A DNA stretch of 7,698 nucleotides from Bacteroidia bacterium (lineage in GTDB: Bacteria; Bacteroidota; Bacteroidia; Cytophagales; Cyclobacteriaceae), in the NCBI GenBank assembly GCA_025356795.1, contig JANXRR010000470.1, forward strand, positions 1-7,698. Reading direction: 5' to 3'. Shown here piece by piece: positions 1-5,714 of the stretch (the stretch's first letter is position 1; every line of letters starts with the position of its first letter). The notes under the pieces were generated by a model. That model was not told where the DNA came from. It saw nothing but the letters and a program-made list of their open reading frames with translations, and did not search any database. A program made the position numbers and the translations under genes.

Positions 1-213
1 CGAGGCCATAAGTACCCCCAATCCATAGCTAGCTTTCTTTGTCTCCGTGCTGATATCTGCTTCTTTTGGTTTTTTAAGATCAGCCAGTTGCGCATTAAGT
101 GTGCTCACTTGAGATTTCAAAGAGGTAACTTCAGCAAGCAATTCTTTTTTTGACTGACCGAAAGCAAAAGTTGTTATTAATGAGAATAAAAGTACTGTTG
201 ATTTACGTAGCAT
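1..213 (-). CDS. FKBP-type peptidyl-prolyl isomerase, N-terminal part (cut by window edge)
   Basis: Reading leftward from the ATG at 213-211, the frame stays open for 71 codons to the window edge, so the C-terminal part is missing. Residues 1-19 look like a signal peptide: MLRK followed by a hydrophobic stretch ending near AFGQ, with no lipobox cysteine. Residues about 21-47 have a heptad-like Leu/Val pattern (KKELLAEVTSLKSQ...), suggesting a short coiled coil. Near the edge, KKASYGLGVLMAS resembles the conserved opening of the FKBP N-terminal dimerisation domain (K-x-SYxxGV). The family catalyses proline cis-trans isomerisation and folds exported proteins; a periplasmic or outer-membrane location is inferred from the signal peptide. 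The FKBP catalytic domain itself is not in the window, so a different secreted protein sharing this N-terminal region cannot be excluded. Confidence 0.62.
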   Translation of the reverse strand, partial: MLRKSTVLLFSLITTFAFGQSKKELLAEVTSLKSQVSTLNAQLADLKKPKEADISTETKKASYGLGVLMAS

Positions 214-230
214 AACCTTTTTTAAAGCTG

Positions 231-262
231 CAAATTAAAGCAAATTCAATGGATACTGCCAA
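231..262 (-). promoter_or_regulatory. Weak candidate promoter for the FKBP-type isomerase gene
   Basis: On the minus strand, TTG (262-260) is followed after 21 bp by TTAATTTG (238-231). This is one mismatch from the Bacteroidota TAnnTTTG box and ends 17 nt before the ATG. Spacing and position fit, but in AT-rich DNA such a match is easily found by chance. Confidence 0.28.
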
Positions 263-328
263 CTTCTATTATTTGTGTTTGGGCTTGGTAAATTCCAACG
301 CAATTGCCTCTAAAATATTGGCCATTAA

Positions 329-344
329 ATTCTAAATGTAGAAT
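329..344. repeat. Perfect inverted repeat ATTCTA-N4-TAGAAT
   Basis: A perfect 6-bp inverted repeat with a 4-nt spacer lies 13 bp upstream of the -33 element of the CDGSH gene promoter. Its size and position suit a dimeric regulator's binding site. No regulator is identified, and an AT-rich 6-mer palindrome can occur by chance. Confidence 0.4.
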
Positions 345-357
345 GTTGTAAGTCTAT

Positions 358-390
358 TTTGCGCGTAGCCAGCGGCTATTGTTATCTTTG
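358..390 (+). promoter_or_regulatory. Bacteroidota-type promoter of the CDGSH protein gene
   Basis: TTTG (358-361), 21 bp, then TATCTTTG (383-390) is an exact match to the TTTG/TAnnTTTG promoter of Bacteroidota. The box ends 18 nt before the ATG at 409, so the leader would be only about 10-15 nt. The spacer contains the inverted repeat TAGCC-agc-GGCTA (366-378), where a repressor could block sigma-factor binding. The downstream bases give CTTTGTAAC, also found at the batA-like promoter. Confidence 0.72.
366..378. repeat. Inverted repeat TAGCC-agc-GGCTA inside the promoter spacer
   Basis: A perfect 5-bp inverted repeat with a 3-nt spacer sits between the -33 and -7 elements of the CDGSH gene promoter. 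It is GC-rich against AT-rich surroundings. It would lie upstream of the transcription start, so it is more likely a DNA site than an RNA hairpin. The operator role is inferred from position only. Confidence 0.35.
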
Positions 391-408
391 TAACTAAACA
401 ATTAAGCT

Positions 409-630
409 ATGAAAACGAAACTTACTGTAAATAACAATGGCTCTGTAAAAATTGATGGAGACTTTGAAATTGTGGATATGCACGGCAATGCGTACGGGCT
501 TCAAGGAAGAACAATTGTATCGCTTTGCCGCTGCGGCCTATCAAACAATAAGCCGTTTTGCGATGGCACCCACAAAGAGCATTTTGAACATGATGCAAAG
601 GCGTTTGATTTGCCACCGAAAAAGAGTTGA
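409..630 (+). CDS. CDGSH-type iron-sulfur protein, 73 aa
   Basis: This small, single-domain protein contains a complete CDGSH signature, C-x-C-x2-S-x3-P-x-C-D-G-T-H, at residues 40-55. The cluster ligands are Cys40, Cys42, Cys51 and His55, the 3Cys:1His set that binds a labile, redox-active [2Fe-2S] cluster in this family. There is no signal peptide or membrane segment, so it should be cytosolic. Residues 1-30 resemble the beta strands that precede the motif in short bacterial members, and the length suits a one-cluster protein. Family roles include electron transfer and iron-sulfur or redox homeostasis, but the partner is unknown here. The ATG at 409 follows a good promoter closely. The gene stands alone, divergent from the FKBP gene and convergent with the hydratase gene. 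Confidence 0.93.
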   Translation: MKTKLTVNNNGSVKIDGDFEIVDMHGNAYGLQGRTIVSLCRCGLSNNKPFCDGTHKEHFEHDAKAFDLPPKKS

Positions 631-650
631 TAATTGATTGTCAGGTGAAT

Positions 651-673
651 TTGTCGAAATTTGATTTCGACAA
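651..673. repeat. Perfect 10-bp hairpin between convergent genes, REP-like
   Basis: TTGTCGAAAT, loop TTG, ATTTCGACAA forms a perfect 10-bp stem between the stops of the CDGSH gene (630) and the hydratase gene (688). Neither side is followed by a T run, so it is not a standard intrinsic terminator, although it could block transcription from both sides. The right arm continues as GCTCAAGTCTGCC. TTCGACAAGCTCA-type strings are, from memory, recurrent intergenic repeats in many Bacteroidota genomes, so this may be one degenerate copy of a REP-like family. Confidence 0.6.
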
Positions 674-687
674 GCTCAAGTCTGCCA

Positions 688-1152
688 TTAAATAAAGTGA
701 TATAAAAAGATCAGCGTAGCCGTTAAAGCGTGCTTTTTTTGATCTTTTATTTCCATCCCAATATTCATTTCTGTTTTAGCAATACCTTTAAGGTTGGTTA
801 TGGATTGAAGGCAAACACGCAGCCGAACTTCGCTATCTACTAAAATAGGTTGATTGAATTTTAATTTTTCAATGCCATAATTTACTAACAACTTATAGTT
901 ATTAATTTGTGCTATTTGTTCCCACAAAAAAGGCACGAGCGATAAGGCCAAATAACCATGAGCTATAGTAGTTTTAAAAGGACTTTCTATCGCGGCTCGC
1001 AAAGGATCAGTATGAATCCATTGATGATCCCGTGTAGCTTCGGCAAACAGGTTGATTTGCGCCTGGGTTACTTTCAAGTATTCAGAAACACCCAGCTCTT
1101 GGCCTACATAGGCTTCAAAATCTAGGAAGCTATTTATGATAACTTTTTCCAT
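688..1152 (-). CDS. MaoC/NodN-like hot-dog-fold (R)-specific enoyl hydratase, 154 aa
   Basis: The protein has the hydratase-2 motif of MaoC-like proteins. FAEATRDHQWIHTDP at residues 36-50 carries the predicted catalytic Asp42 and His47 with the usual five-residue spacing, followed by SPFKTTIAHGYLALSL (57-72), where the AHGY segment normally lines the oxyanion site. The DHQWIH form, in place of the commoner DxNPxH, matches the NodN/Rv0130-type subfamily. Members hydrate trans-2-enoyl-CoA (or ACP) to the (R)-3-hydroxyacyl form, usually as cytosolic dimers. A length near 150 aa is normal for single hot-dog proteins. It lies 68 bp downstream of a co-directional SDR gene whose product could act on the adjacent 3-keto/3-hydroxy step. 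The ATG at 1152-1150 lacks a strong Shine-Dalgarno sequence. Substrate chain length cannot be read from the sequence. Confidence 0.86.
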   Translation of the reverse strand: MEKVIINSFLDFEAYVGQELGVSEYLKVTQAQINLFAEATRDHQWIHTDPLRAAIESPFKTTIAHGYLALSLVPFLWEQIAQINNYKLLVNYGIEKLKFNQPILVDSEVRLRVCLQSITNLKGIAKTEMNIGMEIKDQKKHALTATLIFLYHFI

Positions 1153-1220
1153 GTTTACAAGTTATAAAAAGGTAAGGAAATTCCCTTCTAATAGGATTGA
1201 AGAAAAAGACGCTATCTACA

Positions 1221-1973
1221 TTAAAGTCCCTTGGCACTCATACCCCCATCAATCATAATATTTTGGCCAGTAATGTAACTAGCGCATTCCATTGCTAAAA
1301 AAGTAACGAGATTGGCCACCTCTTCAGGTTGGCCAACTCGGTTCATCGGGGTTCGTTCTAAAATTTTCTGAAGTCGTTCAGGTTGCGAAAGCACAGATTG
1401 CGTAAGAGGAGTTTCAATGTACCAGGGCGATACTGTGTTAGTTCGTATGCCAAAGGAAGCCCACTCTACTGCCAAATGTCTTGTTAGTTGAATGATAGCT
1501 GCCTTTGTCATACCATAAGGTGGTCCACTTAAAACATCAACTGAACCAGCCACAGAAGCAATATTAATTACACTTGCTTTTCCTGAATTTTTCAAAAGCT
1601 GAAAAGAAAGTCTAGTTATTTCTGTTAGGCTAAAGAGATTGGTTTCAAAAAGCTTGCGATATTCTTCTTCAGTGTATTCTACAAATTTTTTGCGAACATT
1701 TGTACCTACATTGTTTACAAGAATATCTAGTTTGCCCCAGTTTTCAGTAACTTTTTGAATCAGCTGTTTGCGAAAAGCACCATCAGTAACGTCACCATCC
1801 ATTGTAAAAAGGTTGGCAGAGTTTTTTAATCTGCCTTGAATACTTTTGGTATCACGGGCAACTACCAATACCTCTGCGCCTAAATCGAGAAATTCTTTTA
1901 CAATTGCCAGTCCAATTCCTGTAGTACCCCCAGTAATAAGGGCCTTCTTGCTTTTCAGCGTCCAATCTGCCAT
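1221..1973 (-). CDS. Short-chain dehydrogenase/reductase, tropinone-reductase/FabG-like, 250 aa
   Basis: This is a classical SDR of standard length. The cofactor motif TGGTTGIG is at residues 14-21, and the NNVG motif at 87-90 is a variant of NNAG. The tetrad is Asn112, Ser140, Tyr153 and Lys157, with Tyr and Lys in YGMTK. The C-terminal [11 protein letters not shown] (234-244) is also typical. Arg40 at the end of the second beta strand favours NADPH, although this is an inference. NNVGTNVRK resembles plant tropinone reductases, a common annotation artefact for bacterial SDRs; the real substrate is unknown, and a 3-ketoacyl reductase is plausible given the downstream hydratase gene. There is no signal peptide, so it should be cytosolic. 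The start lies 17 bp after the HNH gene stop, suggesting co-transcription. Confidence 0.93.
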   Translation of the reverse strand: MADWTLKSKKALITGGTTGIGLAIVKEFLDLGAEVLVVARDTKSIQGRLKNSANLFTMDGDVTDGAFRKQLIQKVTENWGKLDILVNNVGTNVRKKFVEYTEEEYRKLFETNLFSLTEITRLSFQLLKNSGKASVINIASVAGSVDVLSGPPYGMTKAAIIQLTRHLAVEWASFGIRTNTVSPWYIETPLTQSVLSQPERLQKILERTPMNRVGQPEEVANLVTFLAMECASYITGQNIMIDGGMSAKGL

Positions 1974-1990
1974 ACTAAAAAAATTACGGT

Positions 1991-2626
1991 TTAATCGGCC
2001 GTAATGTGCGACCAGTTTTCTCCTGATTTTATACGGTACATCTGCATTTCAGAGACACCATACTGCTTAGCCAATGCTTTTACTTTTTTGCCGGCTGCCA
2101 TTTTTTGTTTAATGATTTTTACCTTCACAGCACTGAGTTTGTGCATAGGATTTTTCTTAGTAAGCCAAACGGGATCTCTCTTAGCGTGCTCAATCTGGGT
2201 TTCATGAGTTACCCATTTCAAATTTTGAAAATGATTGTTGGTTTTTACATGATCCAAATGGATTACGAAGTTATGCTTAGCATTTGGCTGGCGAAGGAAG
2301 TATTTGGCCACTAACCGGTGGATTGTTAATGTTTTTCTACCGTTAGAAGTGCGGCCAATTACCACTGCGGGAAACTTTGAAACAAAACCGTGTTTTAAAA
2401 ACGAGCCTTGCTTTAAATTTTCTTCATAACTTATTACCCTGCCATGGTTAGAAACAGCATAGTGTTTCAAAGTTTTCACACCTGGCAAATTCAATTCAGC
2501 CCATTTTTCGCCAGGTTGAAGTTGAAGGGTTGCTGATGGTTTTGTTGTTTTATTAACAACATTTTTTTTGGTGGAAGCTGTCTTTTTACTGGCAGCGGGT
2601 TTCTTTTTTAATAATACTTTGCTCAT
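1991..2626 (-). CDS. Lysine-tailed NUMOD4/HNH/HTH DNA-binding protein, homing-endonuclease-like, 211 aa
   Basis: Four regions are visible. Residues 1-30 form a Lys/Ala/Thr/Ser-rich tail like histone H1 tails, likely disordered and DNA-binding. Residues about 39-68 match NUMOD4 ([12 protein letters not shown] then [12 protein letters not shown]). Residues about 100-148 form an HNH_3-like module: HRLVA (His103), then HLD (His123, Asp125), NN (130-131) and NLKWVT (135-140). Residues about 165-199 look like a helix-turn-helix ([17 protein letters not shown]). In phages and introns this combination makes site-specific nicking or cleaving homing endonucleases; here the gene is free-standing and no intron is evident. 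The residue before His123 is Ile where this family usually has Asn or Asp, so cleavage activity is uncertain. The start lies 5 bp after the zinc-ribbon gene stop, implying translational coupling. Confidence 0.82.
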   Translation of the reverse strand: MSKVLLKKKPAASKKTASTKKNVVNKTTKPSATLQLQPGEKWAELNLPGVKTLKHYAVSNHGRVISYEENLKQGSFLKHGFVSKFPAVVIGRTSNGRKTLTIHRLVAKYFLRQPNAKHNFVIHLDHVKTNNHFQNLKWVTHETQIEHAKRDPVWLTKKNPMHKLSAVKVKIIKQKMAAGKKVKALAKQYGVSEMQMYRIKSGENWSHITAD

Positions 2627-2631
2627 AGCTT

Positions 2632-2991
2632 TTATTTTTTTTGTACTAATAGATAAAAATTATTTTCAATTTCCAAATATCCTTGTTCATAACAAAAGTA
2701 ATAAATAGATCCGTCTTTTATTCTATACCATCCAGTGTGGTAGGTAAAATTAAATCCTTTTTGCGACAATTTCTCCTTTCCTACCTTTGTTTTGCCTGTA
2801 GTATTTAGGTCTAAAAGTATCCTCCTGTTCTTCCTCAATATACTATTAACGCTGCGCATATAATTGGTAGCGTTACCATTCAATTTATTGTTGTAGGAAA
2901 CCCTGCATTGATCTGAACAAAACTTTTTATCCACCCTGCCGATGAGTTTGCCTTCACATTCTAAACAAGCTTTTTCGGCTGATTTCGCCAT
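2632..2991 (-). CDS. Small zinc-ribbon protein of unknown function, 119 aa
   Basis: The N-terminus has four cysteines spaced as a treble-clef or zinc-ribbon site: C9-x2-C12, then C25-x3-C29, in the context GRVDKKFCSDQCRVSYNN. Residues 30-66 are basic and helix-prone (SILRKNRRILLDL). The C-terminal part (78-117) is rich in aromatics (GFNFTYHTGWYRI, YYFCYEQGYLEI) and probably forms beta strands. From memory this two-part architecture recurs in uncharacterised Bacteroidota proteins; no function is established that I can name. A cytosolic, nucleic-acid-binding role is inferred from the zinc site and basic linker. It is the first gene of the leftward run, only 5 bp from the HNH gene, and diverges from ssb across a repeat-containing region. 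Confidence 0.8.
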   Translation of the reverse strand: MAKSAEKACLECEGKLIGRVDKKFCSDQCRVSYNNKLNGNATNYMRSVNSILRKNRRILLDLNTTGKTKVGKEKLSQKGFNFTYHTGWYRIKDGSIYYFCYEQGYLEIENNFYLLVQKK

Positions 2992-3004
2992 TTTAGTCGT
3001 AATT

Positions 3005-3051
3005 AAACGTTTACAAACGAATATAAACGAAAGTAATCAATTAACAAACGA
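3005..3051. repeat. Helically phased AAACG(A) direct repeats in a divergent promoter region
   Basis: Four copies of AAACG, three of them AAACGA, begin at 3005, 3015, 3025 and 3046. Steps are 10, 10 and 21 bp, so all face about the same side of the helix. The first copy is part of the palindrome AAACGTTT (3005-3012), and two copies share the 8-mer ACAAACGA (3013-3020, 3044-3051). On the minus strand the second copy yields TTCGTTTG (3021-3014), one mismatch from the -7 box, 22 nt before the zinc-ribbon gene ATG. The last copy provides a TTTG 23 bp upstream of it. The array could be an operator for the leftward genes, ssb, or both. Confidence 0.5.
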
Positions 3052-3071
3052 TTATCACCTTTTAAACCCTT

Positions 3072-3079
3072 CACCTTTG
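3072..3079 (+). promoter_or_regulatory. Candidate -7 box for ssb
   Basis: CACCTTTG followed by CA is one mismatch from TAnnTTTG. It implies a leader of about 60-65 nt before the ATG at 3147. No convincing TTG or TTTG lies 19-21 bp upstream, so the call is tentative. Confidence 0.38.
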
Positions 3080-3085
3080 CATTCA

Positions 3086-3108
3086 CCAATCAAAAACAAA
3101 TCGATTGG
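3086..3108 (+). promoter_or_regulatory. Possible small hairpin in the ssb leader
   Basis: CCAATC (3086-3091) and GATTGG (3103-3108) can pair as a perfect 6-bp stem with an A-rich 11-nt loop, just downstream of the candidate ssb promoter. It could be an RNA hairpin or a protein-binding site. The stem is short and the evidence is weak. Confidence 0.25.
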
Positions 3109-3146
3109 CAGAAATAAAATCATTAACAAAAACAAAAATTACTCTT

Positions 3147-3485
3147 ATGAAAAGCTTACGCAACTCCGTTCAACTTATCGGCAGATTAGGAAAAGATCCA
3201 GACGTAAAAATGTTTAACAAAAACAAGAAAGCCACCTTTTCACTTGCCACTTCAGACATTTACAAAAATCAGAAAGGTGAAAGGGTAGAAGATACACAAT
3301 GGCACAATGTTGTTATTTGGGGTTCTTTGGCAGACATAGCCGAGAAGTTTTTAAAGAAAGGGCAGGAGGTAGCCGTGGAAGGTAAACTTGTGCATCGCAA
3401 TTATGAGACCGACAATGGTGAGAAAAGGTTTGTGACGGAAATAAACGTGAACGATCTGGTCTTGCTTGGAAGCAAGCAGCCTTAG
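3147..3485 (+). CDS. ssb: Single-stranded-DNA-binding protein, short form, 112 aa
   Basis: The sequence is a single OB-fold typical of bacterial SSB. It begins MKSLRNSVQLIGRLGKDPDV, continues with TFSLATSD (30-37), TQWHNVVIWG (50-59) and a KKGQEVAVEGKL segment (70-81), and ends in the last OB strand. Trp52 and Trp58 lie where SSB proteins stack on bases. The protein stops right after the OB domain and lacks both the Gly/Pro-rich linker and the acidic DDxIPF-like tip that recruits partners, so it is likely an accessory SSB rather than the replicative one. I chose the ATG at 3147 because homologues begin at this motif; the open frame extends upstream to a TTG at 3105, which would add 14 unconserved residues. 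It has its own terminator and diverges from the zinc-ribbon/HNH genes. Confidence 0.92.
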   Translation: MKSLRNSVQLIGRLGKDPDVKMFNKNKKATFSLATSDIYKNQKGERVEDTQWHNVVIWGSLADIAEKFLKKGQEVAVEGKLVHRNYETDNGEKRFVTEINVNDLVLLGSKQP

Positions 3486-3507
3486 GAATAAAGAGACAGC
3501 TAAAAGT

Positions 3508-3534
3508 AGAGCCCGATTTTGTCGGGCTCTTTTT
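3508..3534 (+). terminator. Intrinsic terminator of ssb
   Basis: AGAGCCCGA (3508-3516), loop TTTTG, TCGGGCTCT (3522-3530) forms a perfect 9-bp GC-rich stem directly followed by TTTT. It starts 22 nt after the ssb stop, so ssb is insulated from the batA-like gene. Confidence 0.93.
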
Positions 3535-3606
3535 ATTGGCGGATGGACCAGTTAATTTTTTTTGATAACATTTAGTGATGGAATTCAATATCGAGGTGCA
3601 TGTTGA

Positions 3607-3636
3607 TTGAATATTGTGGCTCATTTCTTAGCTTTG
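3607..3636 (+). promoter_or_regulatory. Promoter abutting the batA-like start codon
   Basis: TTG (3607-3609), 19 bp, then TAGCTTTG (3629-3636) is an exact TAnnTTTG box, leaving only 6 nt before the ATG at 3643. Transcription would begin within a few bases of the start codon, giving a leaderless or near-leaderless mRNA. An inverted repeat ATTCAAT (3583-3589) / ATTGAAT (3606-3612) overlaps the -33 element and could be an operator. Confidence 0.65.
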
Positions 3637-3642
3637 TAACCC

Positions 3643-5625
3643 ATGAGTTTTGCTTTCCCTTCTTTTTTATGGGCTCTTTTTGTTCTCGCTATCCCGGTAC
3701 TTATACATTTATTCAATTTTAGAAAAACCAAGAGAATTTATTTTTCCAATAATCGCCTTTTAAAGCAGATAAAACAGGAAACTACTCAAAAGCGAAAGCT
3801 GAAGCAGTTGTTGGTTCTGGCAAGTAGAATGCTGTTTCTGTTCTTTTTGGTATTGGCATTTGCACAACCTTTTTTGCCCGCTAAGGAACAAATGGCTTCC
3901 AGCCATAATGTGGTAGTTTACTTGGATAACTCACAGAGCATGTCGGGTAAAGTAGCTGAAAAAACGAGAGCAATAGATGATGGTATGGCTAGAGTGAGGG
4001 AAATTATCACCGTGTTTCCTTCAGAAACTAGATTTAAATTAATCACGAATGACTTTACCCCATTCTCAAATACCTATAAAACCAAAGCCGAAATTGAGGA
4101 TATTTTATCCCAAATCAGATTATCTCCCATAAGTCATTCTTTTGAAGAGATAAAAATCAGGATGGAGGTAGATAAAAGCAGACTAGATGTTTTTTGGATT
4201 TCAGATTTTCAGCAATCGACCTTAGGAAAGTTGAGTCCCCTGGATTCATCTAATCAGTGGCATCTTGTTCCTGTTGCGTATGAAAAATCTATTTCAAATG
4301 TATTTGTGGACTCAGTTTATCGCGACAATCCCTTTACAATAGGTGGCGAGAAAAATACCATTACAGCGAGATTTTATAATGCTGGTGATGTAAAAAGGGA
4401 AGACTTGGTAGTTAAATGCATCATCAATAATATACAAGCAGCCACTACCACTTTTTCATGTGAAGCTAATAGTTATGCCGAAGTTAGTTTTGATTTGCCC
4501 ACGGGCCTAAAAAAAGTCAACCAAGCCAAATTCATTGTTAATGATTTTCCTGTAAGTTTTGATAACGAGTTTTTCTTTGCCATCAATTTTGGAGACAAGA
4601 TTAAAGTGACTGAAATAAAAAACACGCCATCCGTTTCATCTATTGAATCCGTTTTTGGTAACAAAGAACTTTTCGATTTTAAAAGCTTTTTAGCTGCCAA
4701 TGTAAACTATAGTTGGGTAAAGGCTGCCGATCTTGTGGTTGTCAGTGAACTTGCTTCGGTAGATGCTTCTCTTCAAACCACGCTAAAAGATTATCAAGCT
4801 GGGGGTGGGGCGATTTTATTAATTCCTTCAAATAAACTTGAGTTGAGTTCTTACCAAAGCATTGTAAAAGGCAACAGGCTATCCATTCTTAAAAGCACTG
4901 ATTTTCTTGAGCTTGAAAAGCCAGCTTTTCAAAATCCATTCTTTGAGAATGTTTTTGAAGAGCGGAGTAATTTGATAGCCATGCCTAAAGCCAAAAAATT
5001 TTTAGCTTGGGGTGCCGATCCCTCCGCACTACTGAAATTTAAAGATGGCCAACCCTTCTTATCTCAAATGGGCAAAACGTTTCTACTAGCCAGCCCGTTG
5101 AACACTGACTTTACTGACTTTCATAATCACGCCTTGTTTGTGCCAGTGATGTATCGCATTGCAGCTTCTGGAAAAAGAGAAATCCAACACCTGTATTACT
5201 CATTGGATGATAGTTTTGTTTCCGTAAGAGGAGATAGCGTAGCAAATGAAAGTCAAGTTAAGATGGTGGGTACACAGGAAATTATTCCGACACAAAGAAG
5301 AAATGGTGAAAATATTTTGCTAGAACTGCCGCGCTTCATTATTAATCCTGGCCTTTATTCAATTGTAAGTAAAACAGATACCCTTGATCTGCTCGCATTA
5401 AACTTGACTAAGAAGGAATCCTTTTTGAAACAGTTTTCTGGCGAAGAAATGAAAAGCAATTTAGGCGGAGGAAAGAACATATCACTTTTTAATTCCTCTA
5501 ATGCATCTACTTTTAGCTCAGAAATAAAAGAAAGATTTTTGGGGACAACTTTATGGAAAGAGGCACTGCTGTTGGCTTTAACGTTCTTGCTAGTAGAAGT
5601 TTTATTGATTCGGTTTTTGAAATAA
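3643..5625 (+). CDS. BatA/VWA-domain membrane protein, 660 aa
   Basis: The N-terminus MSFAFPSFLWALFVLAIPVLIHLFNFRKTKRIYFSN is the BatA N-terminal domain, with membrane segments at about 7-24 and 56-76 (a basic loop between them). A von Willebrand A-like domain follows, with a MIDAS motif D95-N-S97-Q-S99 and a second acidic site at D188 (ISDFQ). Residues about 361-400 (AADLVVVSEL, then GGGAILLIPSN) resemble the GATase1-like fold often found in these proteins. A final membrane helix is at about 640-657. Most of the chain should lie between the second and third helices, probably periplasmic. The family is related to Bacteroidota BatA/BatB stress and aerotolerance proteins, but the MoxR ATPase and bat partners are absent here, so this is a stand-alone paralogue. 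The start is fixed by the family's conserved first residues. It is likely the first gene of the rightmost unit. Confidence 0.9.
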   Translation: MSFAFPSFLWALFVLAIPVLIHLFNFRKTKRIYFSNNRLLKQIKQETTQKRKLKQLLVLASRMLFLFFLVLAFAQPFLPAKEQMASSHNVVVYLDNSQSMSGKVAEKTRAIDDGMARVREIITVFPSETRFKLITNDFTPFSNTYKTKAEIEDILSQIRLSPISHSFEEIKIRMEVDKSRLDVFWISDFQQSTLGKLSPLDSSNQWHLVPVAYEKSISNVFVDSVYRDNPFTIGGEKNTITARFYNAGDVKREDLVVKCIINNIQAATTTFSCEANSYAEVSFDLPTGLKKVNQAKFIVNDFPVSFDNEFFFAINFGDKIKVTEIKNTPSVSSIESVFGNKELFDFKSFLAANVNYSWVKAADLVVVSELASVDASLQTTLKDYQAGGGAILLIPSNKLELSSYQSIVKGNRLSILKSTDFLELEKPAFQNPFFENVFEERSNLIAMPKAKKFLAWGADPSALLKFKDGQPFLSQMGKTFLLASPLNTDFTDFHNHALFVPVMYRIAASGKREIQHLYYSLDDSFVSVRGDSVANESQVKMVGTQEIIPTQRRNGENILLELPRFIINPGLYSIVSKTDTLDLLALNLTKKESFLKQFSGEEMKSNLGGGKNISLFNSSNASTFSSEIKERFLGTTLWKEALLLALTFLLVEVLLIRFLK

Positions 5626-5714
5626 TTTAGTGAATCGTCATCCACAAAGCAAACCCGACTGAATGATAACTAACTTGACAATTCCCATGTGATGCAACAA
5701 ACAATGATAAATAC

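Noticed and set aside
409..630. Alternative frames overlapping the CDGSH gene (452-637 plus, 422-616 minus).
   Set aside because: The annotated frame carries the full CDGSH signature, so the others are shadows.
1174..1187. Imperfect palindrome AAGGAAATTCCCTT in the gap between the SDR and hydratase genes.
   Set aside because: One mismatched pair in a short AT-centred site, with no accompanying promoter, is compatible with chance.
3105..3146. Extended ssb start at TTG 3105, adding 14 residues.
   Set aside because: SSB homologues start at the MKSLRNSVQLIGRLG motif encoded from the ATG at 3147, and the added residues look like translated leader.
2942..3217. Plus-strand frame of 91 codons across the divergent promoter region.
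   Set aside because: It overlaps the zinc-ribbon gene start and ssb in another frame, and its Lys/Asn-rich product reflects AT-rich non-coding DNA.
3313..3624. Minus-strand open frame of 103 codons across the end of ssb.
   Set aside because: It reads through the ssb terminator hairpin and has low-complexity, unrecognisable content; it is a shadow frame.
5675..5680. TTGACA resembling a sigma-70 -35 box upstream of the dihydroorotase-like gene.
   Set aside because: No matching -10 follows at the right distance, and Bacteroidota primary sigma factors use a different consensus.
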